Shown here: in pieces, positions 33,050 to 42,588 of the stretch
Layout: each line of letters opens with the position of its first letter
Numbering within the stretch: the stretch's first letter is position 1
Assembly (NCBI GenBank): GCA_024684455.1
Contig: JAIKWU010000065.1
Span: 24,290-88,289 of the forward strand
Direction of reading: 5' to 3'
From: Bacteroidaceae bacterium
GTDB taxonomy: Bacteria; Bacteroidota; Bacteroidia; Bacteroidales; Bacteroidaceae
DNA: 64,000 nt
Notes under the pieces: generated by a model
Told to the model about the DNA's origin: nothing
Databases searched by the model: none
What the model saw: only the letters and a program-made list of their open reading frames with translations
Translations under genes and position numbers: made by a program

Positions 33050-35278
33050 ATGAATAAAAAATTCTTGACACTAACCGTCGTGCTGCTGACAGCCCTCGCT
33101 GCCGGTGCACAAAACGCACTGTCGCTCAAAGCCAACGACCTGACAATGACTTTCAGCCAGTCGAACAACGGCTACACCCCACAGTTCGTCGCTGGTTCGT
33201 CCACCTTCGTACCACAGGATGGTAAAGCCGCCATCCTTGAAGTGTTTGCCACCGCAGGCGACGCTGCCACCATCTATACAGCGAAGTACGACAGCGTCAG
33301 CCCTGCTTCCGACGGAAGACTCGTGGCCTATGCCACGTTGAAGACAACGGCAGGCTCAGAATTTCTGTTCACAGACACATGGCTCGTTCAGCCGGTCCGC
33401 AAGAGCCTGCGCCTGCAACGTGTGGTCAAGGTCGTCAAGACGGCATCGGCCGACGCTTCGTTCAACACGTACCTCATTGTCGGCGACCAACGACAGACGA
33501 ACAAGTCGGCCTATCAATACTTTCTGCCCGCGCTTGTCTATATCGACGGTGAAAACATGACCGACGCAAGCATCGGACACGACTTCGGCGACCAGTGGAT
33601 TCTGGCACGTGAGGAACGTACGCCACTGCCGCTGACCATGATGCGTCAGACCAGCACTGGCACAACCCTTGCCCTCTGCGACGACAACTCCAACCCATCG
33701 ACGGGCGACGTTGACTGGGGTATGGGACATCTGGTGAACGCAGCCTTCCGCTACGGAAGCATCGGCTACAGCCTGACACGCACCTATCCACAGTTGGCCT
33801 ACTGCTTCCCTGGAAGCGAAGGCGAGCATTCGTACAGCGACGGCGGAGGTACAGCCGAGCGACGCTGGGCACGTCGCAGCCACCCTATCGCCACCAGCAC
33901 CTGGCACCGCTACAACCTCGAACTGCACGCCTCGCAAGAAGCGGATTTCGCCTCTGCACTGCGCACCCATTGGCAGCATTCGTTCGATATCTACAACCCA
34001 GCCGTGCTGAAAACCGCCAAAGGCTCCACCGTGCAACGCTATGCCCTCCAGTTGCTCAACAAGTACTGGATGAAAAGCGAAGGCGCACCAGGTTTCCCCT
34101 TCTCGGTCTGGACACAGTCAGGTGAAGTGAACGAGCGCAGTTACGACATGGGCTTTGTCGGTATGCAGACCGCATGTGCCTACTACCTCTATCGCTACGG
34201 CGTTGAGAAGGAGAACGACACCTATCGCATCAAAGGCGAGCAAATCCTCGACTTCTGGGCACGCCGCAGCCCCATCGCCAACGGAATGCCACGCATCTGG
34301 TACGACATCGCGCCATGGAACTCGTTCCGCAACTACAACGACCTTCGCAACATGCAGGGTGGCATGGAAGCCATGATCGAGGCATGGGTCGTCGCAGAAC
34401 GATATCGGCCAGGCTCCAAGCCGCAATGGCTCAAGTTCTGCCGTGGCGCCGCCGACTGGATGATCAGCCAACAGGCAGCCGACGGCAGTCTGGCCAAAGC
34501 GTACGACAACAACGGCAACGTCGTTGACAATGGGAAGTACCTGACTTCCAACATCATCCGTTTCCTCGTGCAGATGTACTGCGTGACACTCGACGAACGC
34601 TACAAGTCGGCTGCCGTCAAGGCAGGTGAGTTCTGTCTTGATGTCATCCACACACCTTATAAATATATAGGCAGCGTCATCGACAACCCCTACGTGAAAG
34701 ACCGTGAAAGCGGACAGAAAATGCTCGAAGCCTGTCTCGCCCTCTACGACATAACACAGCAGCAGCGATGGCTCGACGCAGCCGTACAAGCCGCCTACTA
34801 CACTGCCACCTACATGTATGCCTGGAACATACCGGCACAACCTGGCATCAAGGCACCTTGGCCATCGACTAAAAACACGGCTGGCATCACCATCATCGCC
34901 ACAGGACACAGCGGTGCCGACTGCGGACTGTCGTACAATTCGTTTGAATACCTGCGTCTGTATGTGCTCACAGGCGACGAATACCTGCTCAAGATTGCAC
35001 GCCTGCTCGCCTACAACACCAAGCAGACAATGAACTACGACAACTCGCTCGGCTATCCCCACCGAGGCTTGCAAACCGAAGCACTGCGTCTGGTCACCAA
35101 CCGTGGCGACGGCGTGAACCTTTGGCTGCCCTGGGTCACAGCCACACAACTCGACCCGCTCTGCCGAATGGAAGACGCCTATGGCAGCATCGAACTGAAC
35201 GACATCGCAGCCATGCCTGCCGACGAACTTATGAGACTTGACGAACAATACCGCCGAACACAAGGACTGGCTTACTGA
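33050..35278 (+). CDS. Secreted helical-barrel glycosidase-like protein
   Basis: A 742-residue secreted protein (signal peptide 1-20). An N-terminal beta-sandwich (about 22-300) is followed by a helical domain (about 320-720) with patterns of (alpha/alpha)6-barrel glycosidases and lyases: NMQGGMEAMIEAWVVAERY, YLTSNIIRFLVQMYC, TGHSGADCGLSYNSFEYLRL. I cannot place it in a CAZy family by eye. It directly precedes an HTCS regulator (10-base gap) and is divergent from the GH51-derived gene, so action on a plant polysaccharide such as arabinan or rhamnogalacturonan is likely. It has no sorting tail. Confidence 0.65.
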   Translation: MNKKFLTLTVVLLTALAAGAQNALSLKANDLTMTFSQSNNGYTPQFVAGSSTFVPQDGKAAILEVFATAGDAATIYTAKYDSVSPASDGRLVAYATLKTTAGSEFLFTDTWLVQPVRKSLRLQRVVKVVKTASADASFNTYLIVGDQRQTNKSAYQYFLPALVYIDGENMTDASIGHDFGDQWILAREERTPLPLTMMRQTSTGTTLALCDDNSNPSTGDVDWGMGHLVNAAFRYGSIGYSLTRTYPQLAYCFPGSEGEHSYSDGGGTAERRWARRSHPIATSTWHRYNLELHASQEADFASALRTHWQHSFDIYNPAVLKTAKGSTVQRYALQLLNKYWMKSEGAPGFPFSVWTQSGEVNERSYDMGFVGMQTACAYYLYRYGVEKENDTYRIKGEQILDFWARRSPIANGMPRIWYDIAPWNSFRNYNDLRNMQGGMEAMIEAWVVAERYRPGSKPQWLKFCRGAADWMISQQAADGSLAKAYDNNGNVVDNGKYLTSNIIRFLVQMYCVTLDERYKSAAVKAGEFCLDVIHTPYKYIGSVIDNPYVKDRESGQKMLEACLALYDITQQQRWLDAAVQAAYYTATYMYAWNIPAQPGIKAPWPSTKNTAGITIIATGHSGADCGLSYNSFEYLRLYVLTGDEYLLKIARLLAYNTKQTMNYDNSLGYPHRGLQTEALRLVTNRGDGVNLWLPWVTATQLDPLCRMEDAYGSIELNDIAAMPADELMRLDEQYRRTQGLAY

Positions 35279-35288
35279 CGATTCACGC

Positions 35289-38200
35289 ATGAAAGCATTT
35301 CACACTCTACTCCTACTGCTGCTGAGCAGCATCACACAGGCGCAGACACCCTACCGTTTCCGCCATTACGGCAGGGAAGAGGGGCTGTCGAACCTCAACG
35401 TGAACTGTGCAATGCAGGACAGCCGCGGACTGGTGTGGGTGGGTACGAACATCGGTCTGAACCGATTCGACGGCATCCGTTTCCACACTTACTTTGCGTC
35501 GAACGGGCAGGATGTTCATTCCCTGCCTTCGAACACCATCAACTCCCTGGCCGAAGGTGCTGAAGGACGTCTGTGGATAGGTACGACCAACGGTCTCTGT
35601 TCGTTCGACCCCGAGCAGGAACGCTTCGAACGTGTGGAGGCGACAGAGTTGAGCGGCGGTGTAATCGGTTTGCTTACTGACCCAAAGGGGCGTCTCTGGG
35701 CCAGAACCGAACAGCACCTTGTCTGCTACCATCCCACGGACGGCACAGTCAAGACCTACGATATGAATTCATCCATGTGCGTTGGCCGTAACGGCATTGT
35801 GTGGATGTGTGGTTACGATGGACATCTCTACCGCTACGACGACTTGGGCGACAAGTTTGTCGGCTTCGACGTCTTGACAAAGGAACAGGTGGAAGGCAGC
35901 GAATGGTTGAACGCCGTTGTAGAATTGAGCGACGGCGACCTTGCCCTGCTCACCAACCATCTGCACGGCTACCGCTTTTCGCCTGCTACTGGTCAGAAGT
36001 GCGACCTCTTTGCCGCAGGCTTTCCGTCGAAGCCCTATTTCCTTCACACGGCTATTGAGCGACCCGCCTCGGACGGTAGTCCTACGCTATGGATGGGTAC
36101 TGAAGAGGGAATAGTCGTCTATAACCTTCGGACAGGTGAGTCTGTCAATATGCGCAAGCACTTCAGCGACCCGTATTCCCTCAGCGACAACGCTGTCCAT
36201 GTGCTGTTCAGCGACCGTGAAGGCGGTGTGTGGGCAGGCACGTTCTTCGGTGGCATGAACTATGTGCCGGACGAACGCGAAGAGATGTTCAGGGTGTGGC
36301 AGCCTGTGGATGCAAGTGGTACGGCTATGGCAAAGGTTGTGCGTGAAATGGCTGTCGATGCACAGGGACAGTTATGGGTAGGTACCGAGGACGGCGGAGT
36401 CTTTCTTTATAAGGATGGTTTGCAGAAGGTCGATTTGACGTGGCAAGGCAAAACCATCACCCGCAACATACAGACGCTCATGACCGACGGCACCGACCTG
36501 TGGCTTGGCACCTACGACGAAGGTATCTACATCGTCGATACAAGGACGGCACAGGTCACGTCGCATCTTGGCAGCGGTAGGGCTGGGCTTCACACGAATA
36601 CCTTCGTCCATCTGGAGCGCTCTCATGACGGTCGCATCCTGGCTGGAACCATGCACCTCGGCCTTCTCATCTACGACCGAACCACTCACACCTTCTCTAC
36701 CTACGAAGGAAAGGGACAGGGCTTTATCCACGATATTTACGAAGATTCGAAGGGTCGCCTGTGGGTGGCCGACCTGGTAGGTGGCATTTTCCGTGCTGAT
36801 AAAATAGGGGCTCCGCTCAAACGGCTGTGTCCTGACATCAAGAACGCCACGACAGTGTTCGAGGATTCGCAGCGGCGGATGTGGGTAGGGTCGTCGAGCA
36901 ACGGTCTCTACACCATTGATGCCGACGATCGGTCCTCACAGCCTTTGCCAGAACTGGCTCGTTCGGGCATCGGCATTGACAAACTGTCGGAGGACGGCAA
37001 CGGGCGTCTGTGGATTTCGACAACCGATGGCCTCTACTGTTACGACGATACGGCTGTGAGTCGCTATGGCAGTGACAACGGCCTGCCCACCGAGCAGTTC
37101 AACTTCAACTCAGGTCTGCGCGATTCGACGGGCCGCTTCTACTTCGGAACGCTTAACGGATTGGTCAGTTTTGTACCTTCGTCGTCCATGGCCAAAAGCC
37201 AGAAACTGCATGTGCTGTTCACGGGGCTTTTTGTCGAAGGACGTGAAGTGACCCGTCAGAGCGACCCTGACATCCTGAAGCAGTCGCTGCTCTATGCCGA
37301 CGAAATCCATTTGCGACACGACCAGACCTCGCTTTCCATCGACTTTGCCTGTCCGCTCTACAGCGTACCTCAAGCCATTTGGTACCGTTACCGTCTCGAA
37401 GGCATCGAAAGCGAATGGACGGTGACAAAGGGTGCGCAACGTCTCACTCTGGCAGGTCTTTCGCCTGGCACCTATACACTGGTCGTACAGGCCTCGCGTG
37501 AGAATGGCCGATGGGACGACGAGACAGAGGCTTCACGTCTGCGCATTGTCGTCCATCGTCCGTGGTGGACCTCGACGCCCATGCTCCTGCTCTATCTCTT
37601 GCTGGCATGTGTGCTGGGCTGGTACATCTACCGTGCCGCCACACGTCGTCGCCGTGAGAAGCGCCGCATAGCCAACGAGCGTACAGAGAACGAACGTTAC
37701 CGCGATGTCCTTCAATCGAAGATTCAGTTCTTCACCACCATCACTCACGAAATCCGCACACCACTCTCCCTCATCATGGGCTCCATCGAGCGGATGGAAG
37801 CCGAGGCGCAGCATCCCTCTCAACTCTCCACCCTGCGCCGCAACGCACAGCGTCTGCTCAACCTCGTCAACCAACTGCTCGACTTCCGCAAGATTGAGTC
37901 GTCCCAATTCCTCCTCAATTTCCTGCCCACCGACGTCACATCGTTGCTGCGCGAGGTGTGTGCCGACTTCACGCCTGCCGCCCATCAGAAGGCCATGCGC
38001 TACGACATCGACCTGCCCGAGGGCAGCGGTCCCAGTGTCATGGCCGACCGCGAGGCCCTGACCAAAATCGTGAGCAACCTGCTCTCCAACGCCATGAAGT
38101 TCGGCGAACGTCACGTCGGCGTGGCCCTTCGTGAAGAAGGCGGCCATGTGCGCATCATGGTCGAGAACGACGGTCCCCGCATACCTCACGACCAACTCGA

Positions 38201-39230
38201 CGACATCTTCAAACCCTTCTATCAGTACTACGGCACCCAGGTCAACGCCACGGTCAAAGGCAGCGGACTCGGTCTGCCCCTTGCCCGTTCGCTTGCCGAG
38301 ATGATGAACGGCACCCTCACCTACGACGAACGCCAGCACGAGCGCAACTGCTTTGTGCTCACACTCCCCAAAACAGAAACCACACCCATCGACACAGTCC
38401 TCCCCCTATCGGGTGAAGATGGAGAGGATAGTGGTGCAGTTCTCCCCCTCGGGGCAGATAGAGGGGGGGCTGAGGGGCCGGCCATCCTCATCGTCGATGA
38501 CGAGCAGGAACTGCGTGAGTTCATCTGCGAGGAACTCACCGCCCACTACCGCATCCTGCAAGCCGAAAACGGCCAGCAAGCCCTCGACATCCTACAGCAG
38601 GAGAACGTCCAACTCATCGTCACCGACGTGATGATGCCCGTGATGAACGGCATCGAACTCTGTAAGCGCGTCAAGGGCGACATGCGCTACTGCCACATCC
38701 CCATCGTCGTGCTCACAGCCAAAGTGTCGCTGCAAGACCATCTCGACGCACTCACCTCACAAGCCGACGCCTACATCGAAAAGCCCTTCTCCAGCGTACA
38801 GTTGAAGGCTCAAATCGACAACCTCATTCGCGGCCGTCAACTCCTCCGCTCCTCCATGCTCTCATCGCCGTACGCCAACGTGACCACCGTCGCCTCGAAC
38901 ACATTCGACGAAAACCTGCTTGAGCAACTTAACAGCATCGTCGAAAAACACCTCGACGACCCGCAACTCACCGTCGAACTGCTCGCCGAGCACATGAACA
39001 TGAGCACTTCGACCCTCTACCGCAAGGTGAAGGGCGTCACATCGCTCTCGCCCAACGACTTCATCCGCCTCTGCCGCCTGAAGAAAGCCGCCGAGATGCT
39101 CGGCAGCGGACGCTACCGCATCAAGGAAGTCTCCGCACGCACAGGCTTCTCCTCCGTCGCCTACTTCACCTCCTGCTTCATGCGGCAGTTCGGACTGACA
39201 CCTGGGGCATTTATGAAGAAAAAAGACTGA
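35289..39230 (+). CDS. Hybrid two-component sensor/regulator (HTCS)
   Basis: A 1313-residue one-protein signalling system that binds an oligosaccharide in the periplasm and activates polysaccharide genes. Signal peptide 1-18; two seven-bladed propeller repeats (about 20-650, e.g. GLVWVGTNIGLNRFDG) and a Y_Y_Y domain (about 670-745); membrane helix about 760-780. Then HisKA with THEIRTPLSLIMG (about 820) and HATPase with GSGLGLPLARS. The receiver has ILIVDDEQE and the phospho-acceptor Asp in VTDVMMP (about 1065-1180), and an AraC HTH closes the protein. A C/G-rich inverted element (38398-38479) encodes the linker between kinase and receiver. I start at MKAFHTLLLL, 10 bases after the upstream gene. 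Confidence 0.94.
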   Translation: MKAFHTLLLLLLSSITQAQTPYRFRHYGREEGLSNLNVNCAMQDSRGLVWVGTNIGLNRFDGIRFHTYFASNGQDVHSLPSNTINSLAEGAEGRLWIGTTNGLCSFDPEQERFERVEATELSGGVIGLLTDPKGRLWARTEQHLVCYHPTDGTVKTYDMNSSMCVGRNGIVWMCGYDGHLYRYDDLGDKFVGFDVLTKEQVEGSEWLNAVVELSDGDLALLTNHLHGYRFSPATGQKCDLFAAGFPSKPYFLHTAIERPASDGSPTLWMGTEEGIVVYNLRTGESVNMRKHFSDPYSLSDNAVHVLFSDREGGVWAGTFFGGMNYVPDEREEMFRVWQPVDASGTAMAKVVREMAVDAQGQLWVGTEDGGVFLYKDGLQKVDLTWQGKTITRNIQTLMTDGTDLWLGTYDEGIYIVDTRTAQVTSHLGSGRAGLHTNTFVHLERSHDGRILAGTMHLGLLIYDRTTHTFSTYEGKGQGFIHDIYEDSKGRLWVADLVGGIFRADKIGAPLKRLCPDIKNATTVFEDSQRRMWVGSSSNGLYTIDADDRSSQPLPELARSGIGIDKLSEDGNGRLWISTTDGLYCYDDTAVSRYGSDNGLPTEQFNFNSGLRDSTGRFYFGTLNGLVSFVPSSSMAKSQKLHVLFTGLFVEGREVTRQSDPDILKQSLLYADEIHLRHDQTSLSIDFACPLYSVPQAIWYRYRLEGIESEWTVTKGAQRLTLAGLSPGTYTLVVQASRENGRWDDETEASRLRIVVHRPWWTSTPMLLLYLLLACVLGWYIYRAATRRRREKRRIANERTENERYRDVLQSKIQFFTTITHEIRTPLSLIMGSIERMEAEAQHPSQLSTLRRNAQRLLNLVNQLLDFRKIESSQFLLNFLPTDVTSLLREVCADFTPAAHQKAMRYDIDLPEGSGPSVMADREALTKIVSNLLSNAMKFGERHVGVALREEGGHVRIMVENDGPRIPHDQLDDIFKPFYQYYGTQVNATVKGSGLGLPLARSLAEMMNGTLTYDERQHERNCFVLTLPKTETTPIDTVLPLSGEDGEDSGAVLPLGADRGGAEGPAILIVDDEQELREFICEELTAHYRILQAENGQQALDILQQENVQLIVTDVMMPVMNGIELCKRVKGDMRYCHIPIVVLTAKVSLQDHLDALTSQADAYIEKPFSSVQLKAQIDNLIRGRQLLRSSMLSSPYANVTTVASNTFDENLLEQLNSIVEKHLDDPQLTVELLAEHMNMSTSTLYRKVKGVTSLSPNDFIRLCRLKKAAEMLGSGRYRIKEVSARTGFSSVAYFTSCFMRQFGLTPGAFMKKKD
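38398..38479. mobile_element. C/G-rich inverted-repeat element inside HTCS gene
   Basis: Arms CCTCCCCCTATCGGG and CCCTCGGGGCAGATAGAGGG lie 35 bases apart and are inversely related. Translated in frame as VLPLSGEDGEDSGAVLPLGA between the HATPase and receiver domains. Confidence 0.6.
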
Positions 39231-39245
39231 CCCCAAAACCCGCAT

Positions 39246-39323
39246 CTAAGTGCTTGGCGTTTTCACGCTAAGCACTTGGAGAAAAAACGCCAAGCACTTA
39301 GCGTGATTACGCCAAGTGCTTGG
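39246..39323. repeat. 22-bp-period palindrome array E (4 units)
   Basis: Units start at 39246, 39268, 39290 and 39312: CTAAGTGCTTGG, CTAAGCACTTGG, CCAAGCACTTAG, CCAAGTGCTTGG. It occupies the gap between convergent HTCS and rfbA genes, so it cannot serve a promoter here but could act at transcript ends. Confidence 0.94.
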
Positions 39324-39381
39324 ACTTATATTTTCAGTGATGAAAGAATGTTTGTTGAGCGCATCGCCGTCCGATGCAGAA

Positions 39382-40281
39382 TCAATCCTTCACTTCGCCG
39401 AAATAATGGGTGTCGGCGAGCGAGAGGAGGTATTGCCCGTATTCGTTCTTCACCATCGGCTGGGCGACTTCGCGGAGTTTCTCGGTCGAAATCCAGCCGT
39501 TGCGGTAGGCAATGCCTTCGAGACAGGCGATTTTGAGGCCCGTCCGCTTTTCCAGCACCTCGATGTAGGTGGATGCCTCGGAGAGCGAGTCGTGCGTGCC
39601 AGTGTCGAGCCAGGCAAAGCCGTGTCCGAGTTGCTGCACCTTCAACTCCTTGTTGGCCAAGAACACCTGGTTGACGGTCGTGATTTCCAGTTCGCCACGG
39701 GCCGAAGGCTTGATATGTTTGGCCACATCGACGACCTTGTTCGGATAGAAGTAGAGTCCGACGACAGCATAGTTGGACTTCGGGTGCTGCGGTTTCTCCT
39801 CGATGCTGAGGCAGTTGCCTTCTTTGTCGAACTCGGCGACGCCGTAGCGTTCGGGGTCGTTCACCCAATAGCCGAAGACAGTGGCTTTCTTCTCCTCCTC
39901 AGCCGTGCGGACAGCCTCTGCGAGCATGGCTGTGAAGCCGTGCCCATGGAAGATGTTGTCGCCGAGCACGAGACAGGCGGAGTCGTCGCCGATGAACTCT
40001 TCACCGATGATGAACGCCTGTGCCAGTCCGTCGGGTGAGGGTTGCTCGGCATACTCGAAACGCACTCCGTAGTCGCTGCCGTCGCCGAGCAGACGACGGA
40101 ACCCTGGGAGGTCGTAGGGTGTCGAGATGATGAGGATGTCGCGGATGCCCGCCTGCATGAGCACAGAGATGGGATAATAGACCATCGGTTTGTCGTAGAT
40201 GGGAATGAGTTGCTTGCTCACGCCCTTGGTAATGGGATAGAGGCGTGTGCCGCTACCGCCTGCAAGTACGATTCCTTTCAT
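39382..40281 (-). CDS. rfbA: Glucose-1-phosphate thymidylyltransferase
   Basis: A 299-residue enzyme making dTDP-glucose, the first step to dTDP-rhamnose for cell-surface glycans. It opens [20 protein letters not shown], the nucleotidyltransferase signature, followed by [30 protein letters not shown] and [11 protein letters not shown]. Length and motifs match RmlA/RfbA closely. The other rml genes (rfbB, C, D) are not next to it. It has its own promoter at 40319-40326 and is divergent from the radical SAM gene. Confidence 0.95.
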   Translation of the reverse strand: MKGIVLAGGSGTRLYPITKGVSKQLIPIYDKPMVYYPISVLMQAGIRDILIISTPYDLPGFRRLLGDGSDYGVRFEYAEQPSPDGLAQAFIIGEEFIGDDSACLVLGDNIFHGHGFTAMLAEAVRTAEEEKKATVFGYWVNDPERYGVAEFDKEGNCLSIEEKPQHPKSNYAVVGLYFYPNKVVDVAKHIKPSARGELEITTVNQVFLANKELKVQQLGHGFAWLDTGTHDSLSEASTYIEVLEKRTGLKIACLEGIAYRNGWISTEKLREVAQPMVKNEYGQYLLSLADTHYFGEVKD

Positions 40282-40286
40282 GTGAT

Positions 40287-40307
40287 AAGTTAAAAGTGAA
40301 AAGTGAA
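40287..40307 (-). repeat. Short heptanucleotide repeat upstream of rfbA
   Basis: Three 7-bp units AAGTTAA, AAGTGAA, AAGTGAA in the rfbA leader, only 6 bases from the start codon. Confidence 0.6.
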
Positions 40308-40318
40308 ATTATTTTCTG

Positions 40319-40326
40319 CAAAAATA
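40319..40326 (-). promoter_or_regulatory. Promoter -7 box of rfbA
   Basis: CAAAAATA (TATTTTTG on the minus strand), 38 bases upstream of the rfbA start. Confidence 0.65.
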
Positions 40327-40361
40327 CGACATCTTTTTATGATAATCAAAAAAAATAGCAC

Positions 40362-40369
40362 TAACTTTG
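40362..40369 (+). promoter_or_regulatory. Promoter -7 box of radical SAM gene
   Basis: TAACTTTG, 36 bases upstream of the start at 40405. Confidence 0.75.
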
Positions 40370-40404
40370 CAAAAAGATTCATCATTCACATTTGACATTC
40401 TAAT

Positions 40405-41490
40405 ATGTACAGCATTACCGACTATCTTTTCAACGGTCTTCTATACCTCAACAACCAGTTGAGGCCTCGACACAAACGGCTCAGCCAACTGATGCTCTAT
40501 GCCAACACTATGTGTCAGTCGCGCTGCAAGCACTGTAACATCTGGCAGAAGCCCCACGAGTATCTCACCTTCGACGAAGTCAAAGCCATCGTGCAGAGCA
40601 AGTGTGTGACGCGTCGCACGGTCGTAGGTCTCGAAGGCGGTGAATTCCTGCTCCACCCGCAAGCCAACGAAATCATGGCGTGGCTGCAGCAGAATCACCC
40701 CAAATACACGCTGTTGTCGAACGGCCTTGCGCCTAAACTGGTCATCGATGCCGTGCGCCGTTATCACCCTGTGCGCCTCTATCTCTCGCTCGACGGCAAC
40801 CGTGAGACCTACAAGGTGATGCGCGGACGCGACGGCTACGACCACGTCATCGAGTGCATCGAGACGCTGAAGGACGAGGTGCCCATCTCCCTCATGTTCT
40901 GTCTTTCGCCGTGGAACACGATGAAGGATATGGAGCACGTCATCAACATCGCCAAGCAGTACCACATCGACGTGCGCATCGGCATCTACGGCACGATGGA
41001 CTTCTTCGACACGACGGCCGAGATGATTGACACGACCGACTATCTTCAGAACATCCCTGAAAACATACACGACACACAGGAGAACTATGATTTCGTCGCC
41101 CTCTACGACCAGTGGCGTCGCGGCCATCTGCGTCTGCGCTGTCAGAGCATCTACTCCTCGCTCGTCATCCATTCCAACGGCGACGTCCCCCTTTGTCAGA
41201 ACCTCGGTGTCAACCTCGGTAACCTGCGCCAGAACACGCTCGACGAGATTTTCAACGGCAAGGCAGCCACGCAGACGCAGTGCCAGTACAGCAAGGAGTG
41301 CAACCAGTGCTGGATCAATTTCCACCGCAAGTACGACATCATCTTGGTTCGCAACATGGAACGATTCCTGCCCAAGTCACTCATCGAGCAGTTCTATGGA
41401 AAATACCAGTGGACCGACGACCCGCACATGACCTACCGCCGCCACCTCAAGAAGACCCTCCCCCCTACCCCTCCCAAGGGAGGGGAGTAG
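40405..41490 (+). CDS. Radical SAM protein with SPASM-like C-terminus
   Basis: A 361-residue enzyme with the radical SAM cluster motif CQSRCKHCNIW (Cys near 37, 41, 44) and the barrel sequence VVGLEGGEFLLHP. The C-terminus is SPASM-like, with Cys in LRCQSIYSSLVIHSNGDVPLCQN and in CQYSKECNQCWIN, suggesting auxiliary iron-sulfur clusters. SPASM proteins modify peptides or carbohydrates, or mature enzymes; the client here is unknown. The last residues (LPPTPPKGGE) and the stop codon are encoded by one arm of a C/G-rich inverted-repeat element. A Gfo/Idh oxidoreductase follows 28 bases later, so the two may work in one sugar-modification pathway. Confidence 0.85.
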   Translation: MYSITDYLFNGLLYLNNQLRPRHKRLSQLMLYANTMCQSRCKHCNIWQKPHEYLTFDEVKAIVQSKCVTRRTVVGLEGGEFLLHPQANEIMAWLQQNHPKYTLLSNGLAPKLVIDAVRRYHPVRLYLSLDGNRETYKVMRGRDGYDHVIECIETLKDEVPISLMFCLSPWNTMKDMEHVINIAKQYHIDVRIGIYGTMDFFDTTAEMIDTTDYLQNIPENIHDTQENYDFVALYDQWRRGHLRLRCQSIYSSLVIHSNGDVPLCQNLGVNLGNLRQNTLDEIFNGKAATQTQCQYSKECNQCWINFHRKYDIILVRNMERFLPKSLIEQFYGKYQWTDDPHMTYRRHLKKTLPPTPPKGGE

Positions 41491-41571
41491 TCACTTCTTT
41501 ACCATCAACATAGCATCATGAAAAATAAAGTAATCATGCCCCTCCCTTGGGAGGGTAAGGGGGTGGGTCTG
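41456..41571. mobile_element. C/G-rich inverted-repeat element across a gene junction
   Basis: The left arm (41456-41490) contains CCCTCCCAAGGGAGGGG and the right arm (41537-41571) CCCCTCCCTTGGGAGGG, in inverted orientation around about 47 bases. The radical SAM stop lies in the left arm, and the oxidoreductase start lies between the arms. The right end is GGGTCTGC, as in the elements at 46709 and 48640. Confidence 0.8.
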
Positions 41572-42576
41572 CTGATCGACCGCTTCAAGCGTCAGCGCAC
41601 TGAGCAGTATCTGTCGCAGACCTACAGCCATCCCTACGCTTTCGTCGGCATGGGGCAGCACAGCCTGACCAACCTCTACCCTGTGCTCCACTACCTCGGT
41701 GTGCCGCTGAAATATGTCTGTGTCACCAACGAACAGAAGGCACAACTCATCGGGAAGAAATTTCCTCATATCCATGCGACCACATGCCTCGACGACATTC
41801 TCCGCGACCCAGGCATCGGTGGTGTCTTCGTGGCGGCAAGCCCGAAGGTGCACTTCCGCCTTGCCCAACAGGTCATCCAAAGCGGCAAACCTCTCTTCGT
41901 CGAGAAGCCACCCTGCACGACGATGGAGGAATTGCAGACGCTCCAGCGTTCGGCCACCCACGTCGTTGTCGGCCTTCAGAAACGCTATGCACCCGCCGTG
42001 CAGATACTGAAAAAACATCTGGCATCGGGCGAAAAAGCCTCCTACGACCTTCACTACCAGACAGGAGCCTATCCCGAAGGCGACGCTCTCACCGACCTCT
42101 ACATCCATCCCCTCGACCTCGTCACCTACCTGTTCGGCCCTGCCCAGATAAAAGCCTCGTACCGCACCTCCGACAGTGGCTACCTTCTGATGCTTGAGCA
42201 CGGAAAGGCAGTGGGAACACTGGAACTCTCGACCGACTACAACTGGACAACTGCTCACGAGTCGCTCCACGTCGTCACCCCCGCAGCCATCTACGACCTC
42301 GACAACCTCGAGACACTCACACGCCAGCCACGGCAGCGCACTGTCTTCGGAGTGCCGATGGAGAAAATCCATCCCTCCGTGCCCACAGTACAATATCTCT
42401 ACGGCCGCAACACCTTCAATCCCGTGCCTCAGAACAACACCCTCGTCACACAGGGCTTCTACGACGAAATCCTTACCTTCGTCAACCTTTGTGAAGGGCG
42501 TAAGGCAACAAACCTCACCCCACTCTCCAGCCTTACAGACACCTATCGGCTCCTCGACGCAGTCAGGGAGTCTTGA
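41518..42576 (+). CDS. Gfo/Idh/MocA-family oxidoreductase
   Basis: A 352-residue NAD(P)-dependent oxidoreductase, probably acting on a sugar or sugar derivative. The Rossmann opening is YAFVGMGQHSLTNLYP, later VEKPPC carries the family's EKP motif, and YIHPLDLVTYLFG contributes the active-site His region. The first about 18 residues (MKNKVIMPLPWEGKGVGLL) are unrelated to the family and encoded by a C/G-rich inverted element; the native start may once have been near IDRFKRQRT. It is probably cotranscribed with the radical SAM gene. The exact substrate is unknown. Confidence 0.85.
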   Translation: MKNKVIMPLPWEGKGVGLLIDRFKRQRTEQYLSQTYSHPYAFVGMGQHSLTNLYPVLHYLGVPLKYVCVTNEQKAQLIGKKFPHIHATTCLDDILRDPGIGGVFVAASPKVHFRLAQQVIQSGKPLFVEKPPCTTMEELQTLQRSATHVVVGLQKRYAPAVQILKKHLASGEKASYDLHYQTGAYPEGDALTDLYIHPLDLVTYLFGPAQIKASYRTSDSGYLLMLEHGKAVGTLELSTDYNWTTAHESLHVVTPAAIYDLDNLETLTRQPRQRTVFGVPMEKIHPSVPTVQYLYGRNTFNPVPQNNTLVTQGFYDEILTFVNLCEGRKATNLTPLSSLTDTYRLLDAVRES

Positions 42577-42588
42577 AGTCCTCCCCTA

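Noticed and set aside
5268..39323. Palindrome arrays as CRISPR arrays
   Set aside because: Repeat units are 12-bp self-complementary sequences with 10-bp spacers that are themselves similar to each other; no cas genes are present.
39361..39377. Hairpin GCATCG/CGATGC as rfbA terminator
   Set aside because: Only a 6-bp stem and no T tract; too weak to call.
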